The notes below the pieces were generated by a model. The model saw nothing but the letters and a program-made list of their open reading frames with translations. It had not been told where the DNA came from and did no database searches. From Sulfitobacter alexandrii (GTDB taxonomy: Bacteria; Pseudomonadota; Alphaproteobacteria; Rhodobacterales; Rhodobacteraceae): a stretch of 64,000 nt of DNA. Numbering within the stretch: position 1 is the stretch's first letter; each line of letters begins with the position of its first letter. Made by a program: the position numbers and the translations under genes. The stretch spans positions 1,860,001-1,924,000 of the forward strand of contig NZ_CP018076.1 in NCBI RefSeq assembly GCF_001886735.1, read 5' to 3'. Below are positions 57,188 through 64,000 of this stretch, in pieces.

Positions 57188-58545
57188 ATGGCGGACCATC
57201 ATACTTCGACAAACGCATTTTATTGGACACCGACCGACATGGACACCGGCACGACGCTGCTTGACGGCGCATTCTGGGCAAGCTGCGGCATCATCCTGTT
57301 TCTGCTCGTGCTCTCGGGCTTCTTCTCCGGCTCCGAAACCGCGCTCACCGCGGCCTCGCGCGGCAAGCTGCGGGCGCAGGCGGACAAGGGTTCGCGGGGG
57401 CGGAACGCGCGCTCAAGATCACCGAGGACAACGAACGCCTGATCGGGTCGGTTCTGCTGGGCAACAACCTCGTCAACATCCTCGCGGCATCGCTGGCCAC
57501 GGCGCTGTTCACCCGGCTGTTCGGGGAAAGCGGTGTCGCGCTGGCCACGTTGGTGATGACGCTTCTCGTGCTCGTTTTCGCCGAGGTGCTGCCCAAGACC
57601 TATGCGATCACCAATGCCGAGACAGCCGCCGCGCTGGTGTCGCGGCCCATCGCGCTGGTGGTCCTTGTCTTCTCGCCCATGGTGACCGCCGTGCGTTTCT
57701 TCGTGCGCGGGGTTCTCAGGTTGCTTGGCGTGCAGGTGGACCCCGACAGCAACATCCTTGCCGTGCGCGAGGAAATCGCGGGCGCGCTGCAACTGGGTCA
57801 TTCCGAGGGCGTGGTCGAAAAGGAGGACCGGGACCGCATCCTGGGTGCGCTGGACCTGCGCGAACGCGTGGTCGAGGAGATCATGCTGCACCGCTCGGGG
57901 ATCGAGATGATCGACGCGGACATGCCGCCCGAGGAGATCCTCAAGCAATGTCTTGCCTCCAGCCATACCCGGCTGCCGGTGTTCCGTGACGATCAGGAGA
58001 ACATCATCGGCGTGATCCACGCCAAGGATCTGCTGCGGTCGATGTACAAGCTGATCGGCGGCCCGGAAGGCGATGCATCGGCGCTGAAGAACTTCGATGT
58101 CGCCACTGTCGCCATGAAGCCCTACTTCGTGCCCGAAACCTCGACCCTCGACGAACAGATGCGCCAGTTCCTGCGCCGCCGGACGCACTTTGCGCTGGTG
58201 GTGGATGAATACGGCTCGCTTCAGGGGCTCATCACGCTCGAGGACATTCTCGAGGAAATCGTGGGCGAGATCACCGACGAGTTCGATCCCGATGCGGAAC
58301 ACCCGCTGGCACCGGGCGAAGACGGTCATTATTACGTCGATGGCGCGATGACGATCCGGGACCTCAACCGCGCGACGGACTGGTCGCTGCCCGACGACGA
58401 GGCGAACACGCTGGCCGGGCTGGTCATCCACGAGGCGCAGATGATCCCGACGCCGGGCCAGGTCTTCTCCTTCCACGGGTTCCGCTTCGAGGTCATGGGC
58501 CGCGACGGGAACCGGATCACGCAGCTCAAGATCCGCCCGCTCTAG
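57188..58545 (+). pseudogene. CNNM/CBS (HlyC/CorC) membrane protein interrupted by a frameshift
   Basis: Translation from 57188 (or 57239, MDTGTTLLDG) gives a DUF21/CNNM domain, then shifts out of frame at a run of five G (57396-57400) and stops at 57442. Reading in the next frame from there continues the protein: NERLIGSVLLGNNLVNILAA, LPKTYAITNAE, two CBS domains (about 58000-58260) and a CorC_HlyC domain ending at 58545. One extra G would restore about 435 residues, the family length. The family acts in Mg/Co transport or membrane regulation. A sequencing error, a true mutation or programmed slippage cannot be separated here. Confidence 0.8.
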
Positions 58546-58752
58546 AAAATCACGGCCGCGCCGCCGCGTGCCTTAGGCGGGGACCGGGCGGGGCGCGCGC
58601 CGGACCCGGAATTGGGGTTGCCCCCGGCGGCGGACGCGATAGGTCTCCCCCCGAAGGCAAGGGGACGGCGCGATGACCGGGGCGGACATCTTCAAGATCA
58701 GCAGGCCGGGCCGGTGTCGCCTGTCCCACCGCCCGGACGGGTGGTGCGCGCC

Positions 58753-59517
58753 ATGAGCGAACCGTCCCCTCCTCCGTCCCGCGATGTTTCCCTGCTTCAG
58801 CTTCTGCCGAACATTCTGACGATCACGGCGATCTGCGCGGGCCTGTCCGCGATCCGGTTCGGCGTGCAGGGCAATTACGTGCTCGCGGTCCAGTTGATCG
58901 TGGCGGCCTGCGTGCTGGACGGCGTGGACGGTCACCTCGCGCGGTTGCTCAAGAGCGACAGCAAGATCGGTGCCGAGCTCGACTCCCTCGCCGATTTCGT
59001 GAACTTCGGCGTGGCCCCGCCGCTGGTGCTGTACTTCTGGGCCCTGCAGGATCTGCGCAGCGCCGCATGGCTCGCCGTGCTGTTCTACGCGATCTGCTGC
59101 GTGCTGCGGCTGGCCCGGTTCAACGTGGCCTCGCGCGAGCCGCCGTCGTCCGAAGCGCAGGTGCCGCCGGGATATTTCACCGGCATCCCCTCGCCCGCGG
59201 GCGCGCTGCTGGTGCTGCTGCCACTGTCGATCTCCTTCGCGTTCGCGAACGGGCCGCTGCTGCCCGATCTCGTGATCTGCCTGCACATGGTGGTGATCGG
59301 GCTGCTCATGATCAGCCGCGTGCCCACGTGGTCGATCAAGGCGCTGCGCATCCGTCGTGCGCAGGCGCCCTATGTCACCCTTTGCGCGGTGCTGCTGGCC
59401 GCCGCGCTGCTGACCTTCGCCTGGATCACCCTCGTGATCCTCTGCCTTGCCTACATCGCCATGGTGGTCTGGACGCTGATCGCCGCCGCCCCCCGCTTTT
59501 CTCGAAAGGACAGTTGA
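58753..59517 (+). CDS. pssA: CDP-alcohol phosphatidyltransferase, likely phosphatidylserine synthase
   Basis: A 254-residue membrane protein with about seven spans and the CDP-alcohol signature D-G-x2-A-R-x8-G-x3-D-x3-D (DGHLARLLKSDSKIGAELD, near residue 58). The PssA assignment rests on length and on the adjacent pmtA (1-base gap). It uses CDP-diacylglycerol from CdsA. An upstream in-frame extension to 58612 was rejected because ATG 58753 gives the family start. No psd is in the window. Confidence 0.85.
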   Translation: MSEPSPPPSRDVSLLQLLPNILTITAICAGLSAIRFGVQGNYVLAVQLIVAACVLDGVDGHLARLLKSDSKIGAELDSLADFVNFGVAPPLVLYFWALQDLRSAAWLAVLFYAICCVLRLARFNVASREPPSSEAQVPPGYFTGIPSPAGALLVLLPLSISFAFANGPLLPDLVICLHMVVIGLLMISRVPTWSIKALRIRRAQAPYVTLCAVLLAAALLTFAWITLVILCLAYIAMVVWTLIAAAPRFSRKDS

Positions 59518-59518
59518 A

Positions 59519-60139
59519 ATGGAACTCGACGCAGTCACCCGCTCCTACGCCCGCTGGGCCCCGGTCTATGACCGGACCTTCGGCGCCATCACGCAGGCGG
59601 GACGCAAACGCGCGGTCGCCCATATCAACCGCCGCACCGGCAGTGTGCTCGAGGTCGGCGTCGGGACCGGGCTGTCCTTGCAGAACTACGCGTCGCACCT
59701 GTCGGTCACCGGCATCGATTTCTCGGACGAGATGCTGGACAAGGCCCGCGCCCGCGTGAAGGCGCAGCGGCTCGACCACGTCACCGAACTGCGTCAGATG
59801 GATGCGCGGCAACTGGATTTTCCGGATGCGTCCTTCGACACCGTGGCGGCGATGCACGTGCTCTCTGTCGTTCCCGAGCCGGAACAGGTCATGGCGGAAA
59901 TCGCACGGGTGCTGAAGCCGGGGGGCCAGGTGGTCATCACCAACCACTTCACACGGGAAAAGGGCGTGCTGGGCAAGATCGAGCGGCTGTCCGCACCCTT
60001 TGCGGACACGCTGGGCTGGCATTCGGATTTTTCCATCGACACCGTGCTGCAACAGCCCACCCTGCGCATCGTCGCGCAGGGCGGGCTGCCCCCGCTGGGC
60101 ATGATGACATTCCTCGTCCTCGAGAAGGCGGTGAGCTGA
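59519..60139 (+). CDS. pmtA: Phosphatidylethanolamine N-methyltransferase, Rhodobacter type
   Basis: The 206-residue SAM-dependent enzyme has motif I VLEVGVGTGLSLQNY (near residue 41) and GIDFSDEML. Length and sequence style match Rhodobacter PmtA, which methylates PE three times to phosphatidylcholine, using SAM. It is 1 base after pssA, with an AAGGA site. A generic small methyltransferase is the alternative. The pair suggests the PS to PE to PC route, with Psd encoded elsewhere. Confidence 0.8.
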   Translation: MELDAVTRSYARWAPVYDRTFGAITQAGRKRAVAHINRRTGSVLEVGVGTGLSLQNYASHLSVTGIDFSDEMLDKARARVKAQRLDHVTELRQMDARQLDFPDASFDTVAAMHVLSVVPEPEQVMAEIARVLKPGGQVVITNHFTREKGVLGKIERLSAPFADTLGWHSDFSIDTVLQQPTLRIVAQGGLPPLGMMTFLVLEKAVS

Positions 60140-60170
60140 CCCGAGCCGGGCCACGCCGTCCCGGCGCGGC

Positions 60171-62594
60171 TCAGGCGCGCAGGCGGCTGCCCTCGGGATC
60201 GAAGGGCGGCTGCGCCAGAACGGTCGCGCGGTGCGGGCGGCCCAGTACCATGACCTCAACCGTGTCGCCCGGTGCCGTATCGCGGACAAACCCCAGCGCC
60301 AGCGACATTCCCACGGAATAGCCGTAGGCGCCCGAGGTGACGCGCCCGATGCCCTTGCCTTCGTGAAAGATCGGCTCGCCCCCCGTGGCGTCGGCGTTCG
60401 AGGCATCCGTCTCGGCGCTGTCCAGCGCCAGCATCACCAGCCTTTCACGCGGTTCCTTTGCCAGCGTCGCGGCCGCGGCGTCGCGGTTGAGAAAGGCCTT
60501 GTCCATCTTGCACAGCCTGTCGAGCCCGACTTCCTGCGGCCAGTACTCGGGCGAGTATTCGCGGCTCCATGACCCGTACCCCTTTTCGATGCGCAACGAC
60601 ATGAGCGCGCGGCTGCCCACCGGACCGGCGCCCATATCCCGGCCTGCCTCGAGCAACAGGTCGTAGAGGCGCGGCTGGTCCCGCGCGGCGCAGTGCAGTT
60701 CCCAGCCCAGATCGCCGGTAAAGGACACCCGCAGCGCCAGCACCTCGACCCCGCCGATCGTGATCCACTGCGACCGCATGAACGGAAAATCCTCGGTGGC
60801 CAGCGACGTGTCGGTCAGGCGCTGAAGCAGTTCGCGCGACCTCGGGCCCGCCACGTTGAACCCGCACCACGCGTCGGTGAGGCTATCGAAGGTCGTTCCT
60901 TCCGGCAGGGGAACCTCGCCGAAGAACCGCCGGTGGTAGCGTTCGGCCATGCCGGACCCGATGATCCAGAAGGTATCCCCGGCGGTCCGGGTCACGGTGA
61001 AATCCCCCGCGATGCCGCCGCGTCTGCCGATCAGCGGCGTCAGGCACGACCGGCCCACGCTGCGCGGCATCGTGTTGGCGAAGACCGCATTCAGCCAATC
61101 CTCGGCCCCCGGTCCCTTGCAGCGGTATTTGGCGAAGTTCGAGATGTCGATGATGCCCGCCGACGTCCGCAGCATCCGCGCCTCGGTGCCGACCTGATCC
61201 CACCAGTCCTGCCGGGTAAAGCCATGGGTCTGGTCCAGTGCGCCGACGGGCTGGCCGTAGTACAGCGGATGCTCCCAGCCGTAGTTCAGACCGAAAACCG
61301 CGCCCAGTTCGCGCTGGCGGTCATACGCGGGGCGCGTGCGCACCGGGCGGCCCGCGCTGCGTTCTTCGTTCGGGAAGTGGATCTTGAACCGGTTGGCGTA
61401 CTGGTCGCCCACCCGCGCCCTCGTAAAGGCCGCGTCAGCCCATGCGCCGAAGCGGGCCACGTCCCAGGCGAACATGTCGTACCGGCTTTCTCCCGTCACG
61501 ATCCAGTCGGCCGCCAGAAGGCCCATGCCGCCGGACTGCGAGAAGCCCGGTATGATTCCGTTACAGCAGAAATAGTTGCGCAGTTCGGGCACCGGGCCGA
61601 ACAGCACGTTGGAATCGGGAGACCAGATCATCGGACCGTTGATGACCCGCTTGATCCCCGCCTCTCCCACTGCAGGAACGCGGGCGATGGCCCGCATCAT
61701 GTTCGGTTCGATCCGCTCCAGATCATCGGCGAACAATTCGTGGCCGAAGCCCTGGGGCGTGCCGTCCACGGCCCAGAACCGCATGTCCTTCTCGTAGGCT
61801 CCCACCAGCAGGCCCTTGCCTTCCTGTCGGAGGTAGTATTCGCCATCGCGGTCCGCGACCGAAGGCAGCCTGCGGTCCATGCCCGCGATTTCCGCGATCG
61901 TCTCCGTCACGAAGTACTGGTGTTCGGTGGGTTGCAGCGGCAGGGCGATTCCCGCCAGCGCCGCGACCTCCCGCCCCCACAGACCGGCGGCGTTCACCAC
62001 CCATTGCGTGTGGATGTCCCCCTTGTCGGTCCGCACGATCCAGCTGCCGTCCGGCTGCTGTTCCGTCCCGGTCACGGGGCAGAAGCGGATGATCTCGGCC
62101 CCGTTCTGCCGCGCACCGACAGCGTAGGCGTTGGTCACGCCGGAGGGGTCCACGTTGCCGCCGTTCTCCTCGAACATGATGCAGCGGATGCCGTCGAAAT
62201 CGACGAGCGGGTGCAGCGCCTCCGCCTCGGCGCGGTCGATCTCGCGGAAAGGAAGACCGTAGTACCTTGCCTTGGCCGCCTGCAGCCGCAGCTGGTGTTC
62301 ACGCGCCTCAATCTGGGCAAGATAGAGCGAGCCGGGCTGGAACACGCCGCAACTCTGGCCTGTCTCGGCCTCCAGCGCATTGTAGAGGTCCATCGTGTAG
62401 TTCTGGATGCGCGTGATGTTGTTGTTGTCATGCAGCCCGTGGATGTTCGCCGCCGCGTGCCATGTGCTGCCGCTGGTCAGCTCCGATCGTTCCAGCAGCA
62501 CCACGTCGGTCCAGCCCAGCTTGGTCAGATGATAGAGGATGGAGCAGCCGATGACGCCGCCCCCGATGATGACTGCCTGGGCATGGGTGCGCAT
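60171..62594 (-). CDS. FAD-dependent dimethylglycine/sarcosine dehydrogenase-like protein
   Basis: An 807-residue protein with an N-terminal DAO domain (AVIIGGGVIGCSILYHL, residues 7-23), the covalent-FAD histidine H46 in GSTWHAAAN, a middle FAO_M segment and a C-terminal GCV_T aminomethyl-transferase half (about 430-800). It would oxidise an N-methyl amine and pass the one-carbon unit to tetrahydrofolate. The ATG at 62594 gives the normal N-terminus. Its exact N-methyl substrate is unknown; the BCCT carriers elsewhere in the window make osmolyte catabolism plausible. Confidence 0.85.
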   Translation of the reverse strand: MRTHAQAVIIGGGVIGCSILYHLTKLGWTDVVLLERSELTSGSTWHAAANIHGLHDNNNITRIQNYTMDLYNALEAETGQSCGVFQPGSLYLAQIEAREHQLRLQAAKARYYGLPFREIDRAEAEALHPLVDFDGIRCIMFEENGGNVDPSGVTNAYAVGARQNGAEIIRFCPVTGTEQQPDGSWIVRTDKGDIHTQWVVNAAGLWGREVAALAGIALPLQPTEHQYFVTETIAEIAGMDRRLPSVADRDGEYYLRQEGKGLLVGAYEKDMRFWAVDGTPQGFGHELFADDLERIEPNMMRAIARVPAVGEAGIKRVINGPMIWSPDSNVLFGPVPELRNYFCCNGIIPGFSQSGGMGLLAADWIVTGESRYDMFAWDVARFGAWADAAFTRARVGDQYANRFKIHFPNEERSAGRPVRTRPAYDRQRELGAVFGLNYGWEHPLYYGQPVGALDQTHGFTRQDWWDQVGTEARMLRTSAGIIDISNFAKYRCKGPGAEDWLNAVFANTMPRSVGRSCLTPLIGRRGGIAGDFTVTRTAGDTFWIIGSGMAERYHRRFFGEVPLPEGTTFDSLTDAWCGFNVAGPRSRELLQRLTDTSLATEDFPFMRSQWITIGGVEVLALRVSFTGDLGWELHCAARDQPRLYDLLLEAGRDMGAGPVGSRALMSLRIEKGYGSWSREYSPEYWPQEVGLDRLCKMDKAFLNRDAAAATLAKEPRERLVMLALDSAETDASNADATGGEPIFHEGKGIGRVTSGAYGYSVGMSLALGFVRDTAPGDTVEVMVLGRPHRATVLAQPPFDPEGSRLRA

Positions 62595-62710
62595 GGGTCC
62601 GTCCTGCACTTGGGGGTTTCGCCCCCTAGCCTTAGCGGCTGTCGGCCCGGACAATTGCCCGCCAGCGACAAAAGCCGTCGCCCGGTGACATGGGAGACAC
62701 CGCGAGGGTG

Positions 62711-64000
62711 TCAACGCTCCATCTCGACCCCGTCATGCGGCGCGTCGCGCCGTTCAAGCTTCTCGGCCACGGCGTCGCGCACACGACGGGCGGCGCTGCG
62801 CATCAGCCGGTCGCGGTCCGGCTCGAACGAGATTTCGCTCAGCGCGCGTTCCAGATGGATTTCGGCGGCTTTCGCCGCGGCGTCCCGCAATCCGTCGTCA
62901 GGGTGCTGCATCAGCCCCGCCAGTGTCGCCTGAAGGGTCTGCTGCACCTCGACCACGCTGCTGCCGTCGCGCGCCAATGCGCCGAAGGCGTCCTGGATCA
63001 GGTCGGCCGGGTCGAGCGGCGCGACGTATATATTGTCGAGCTTCTCGTCGCGATCCTGCGCGATCTCGTCCTTGTAGTTCGTCAGGATCCGGCCGATCCG
63101 GGAAATCACGTCGATCGCGGTGCCGGGATCGTTCACACCCGGCGACAGCGCCTTGGATGCGACCTCGCCCATCACGATCAGGCCAAAGCGCGGATCCTGG
63201 TCATAGGTGCGCAGATCGCCGATGTTGATGCTGTCCCGGATCCCCCTCTCGAGCGTTGCGTCGGTGTGTTCCTCGTCCACCGGCTCGCCCACCCGCACAA
63301 GGCTGAGAAGCGGCTCGTTGATGAAGACGAAACTGCCCACGTTCCGCGTCAGGTAAAGCTCGACGCCATGGTTTTCCGCCACGCGGTTCAGCGCCTCCGG
63401 GTAGATCAGCTGCACGTAGCCCGATTGTTCCGCCCGGATCACCTCGGCGTCGTCCGGCACACCATCCGTCAGCGCCCGAGCGCCGAGGCACGGGTTTTCG
63501 AGCCTGTCGGTGAACTGCCTGCGGGTCACCTCTTCGATCTGGCGGGTCGTGTCGATCAGGCTGCCGAAACTCTGCAAATGGAGCGTCCAGCGGATCAGGT
63601 AGATCACGATGACGGCCAGCACGATCACCGTCATGATGAACAGCACGAAGGCGCGTTCGTCCACGTAGATGCCCAGTTCGCGCATGATGATGGCGATCAG
63701 CGCATAGACGTAGGCCCCGATGAAGACCGCCAGAGTGTTCTGCGTGGTCCGGTCCTGTATGATCAGCCGATGGACCCGTGGGGTCCATTGCGTAGAAGAC
63801 GCGCGGTATACCGACACCATCACCGTCAGCGAGAATGTCGTGACCGCAAGCATGGCGTTGGCGATGATCGACAACAGCCGGTCCGCCGCGCTCCCGGTCA
63901 GGGAGGTCGCGAGCTCGTCGGGCACGAACCCTTCGATCAGCTGCGTCAGGCCCAGCGACAGGATCGCCAGAAATCCCATGATCACGACCCTGACCCAAAG
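62711..64000 (-). CDS. DUF2254 membrane protein (5' end outside window)
   Basis: About 430 residues are visible and the frame stays open to base 64000, so the true start is beyond the window. Three or four membrane spans (first visible at the edge, then near ANAMLAVTTFSLTVMV, VYALIAIIM and LAVIVIYLI) are followed by a large cytoplasmic part with a conserved-looking KALSPGVNDPGTAIDVI segment (near 62930-63150), typical of DUF2254. The function of the family is unknown. It lies upstream of the flavoprotein gene on the same strand, 116 bases away. Confidence 0.8.
   Translation of the reverse strand, partial: LWVRVVIMGFLAILSLGLTQLIEGFVPDELATSLTGSAADRLLSIIANAMLAVTTFSLTVMVSVYRASSTQWTPRVHRLIIQDRTTQNTLAVFIGAYVYALIAIIMRELGIYVDERAFVLFIMTVIVLAVIVIYLIRWTLHLQSFGSLIDTTRQIEEVTRRQFTDRLENPCLGARALTDGVPDDAEVIRAEQSGYVQLIYPEALNRVAENHGVELYLTRNVGSFVFINEPLLSLVRVGEPVDEEHTDATLERGIRDSINIGDLRTYDQDPRFGLIVMGEVASKALSPGVNDPGTAIDVISRIGRILTNYKDEIAQDRDEKLDNIYVAPLDPADLIQDAFGALARDGSSVVEVQQTLQATLAGLMQHPDDGLRDAAAKAAEIHLERALSEISFEPDRDRLMRSAARRVRDAVAEKLERRDAPHDGVEMER

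Overview
This 64 kb window is GC-rich, almost fully coding chromosomal DNA. Gene content and order point to a marine alphaproteobacterium of the Rhodobacterales (Roseobacter/Rhodobacter group). Supporting signs are the sciP-ctrA-ligA-recG block, trgAB, the Rhodobacter-type PmtA beside PssA, paired BCCT transporters, a YhdH/AcuI-type reductase, a DUF1127 gene next to a MocR regulator, and the alphaproteobacterial lpxI. I saw no rRNA, tRNA, IS element, prophage or CRISPR array. The genus cannot be fixed from the sequence alone.

Layout. 1-5.4 kb (minus): trgB (cut by the window edge), trgA, cfa, phrB and a class V aminotransferase. 5.5-8.9 kb (minus): two BCCT osmolyte carriers. 9.2-13.3 kb (minus): a HIT protein, an unknown gene coupled to acuI, then a DUF2182-DUF1326-DinB operon with likely metal-binding motifs. 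13.4-16.2 kb: a secreted protein with three LCCL repeats, a MocR regulator and a divergent DUF1127 gene. 16.3-19.0 kb: hotdog thioesterase, enoyl-CoA hydratase and a di-haem MauG/CcpA-type peroxidase. 19.3-22.1 kb (plus): trmFO, an unassigned methyltransferase and gluQRS. 22.1-23.3 kb: hisI, an Fe-S scaffold and a 42-residue membrane peptide.

23.4-28.8 kb (minus): recG, ligA, ctrA and sciP, with a candidate CtrA box before ctrA; mnmA is divergent. 30.1-43.5 kb (minus): the long envelope cluster pyrH / frr-uppS-cdsA-dxr-rseP / bamA-ompH-fabZ-lpxA-lpxI-lpxB. It covers UMP synthesis, ribosome recycling, undecaprenyl and CDP-diglyceride precursors, isoprenoid synthesis, outer-membrane assembly and lipid A. 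It is interrupted by a divergent LOV histidine kinase (between pyrH and frr) and by a 41-residue membrane peptide (between rseP and bamA).

43.6-50.5 kb (plus): miaA, an AraC regulator and a peptide-type ABC importer (two permeases and one double ATPase) with no substrate-binding protein beside it. 50.6-52.6 kb: an unknown secreted protein, a lytic transglycosylase and ssb. 52.7-58.5 kb: aroB-aroK (minus), facing a small membrane protein, a secreted helical protein, a Xer recombinase and a CNNM/CBS protein interrupted by a one-base frameshift. 58.8-60.1 kb: pssA-pmtA for phospholipid head groups. 60.2-64.0 kb (minus): a dimethylglycine/sarcosine dehydrogenase-like flavoprotein and a DUF2254 membrane protein cut by the window edge.

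The most unusual items are the Met-rich DUF2182/CxC DUF1326/DinB operon, the triple LCCL protein, the frameshifted CNNM gene, the inverted repeats between mocR and the DUF1127 gene, the LOV kinase inside the pyrH-frr block, and two single-span micro-proteins that sit beside terminator-like hairpins. None of these is proven to be a new system.
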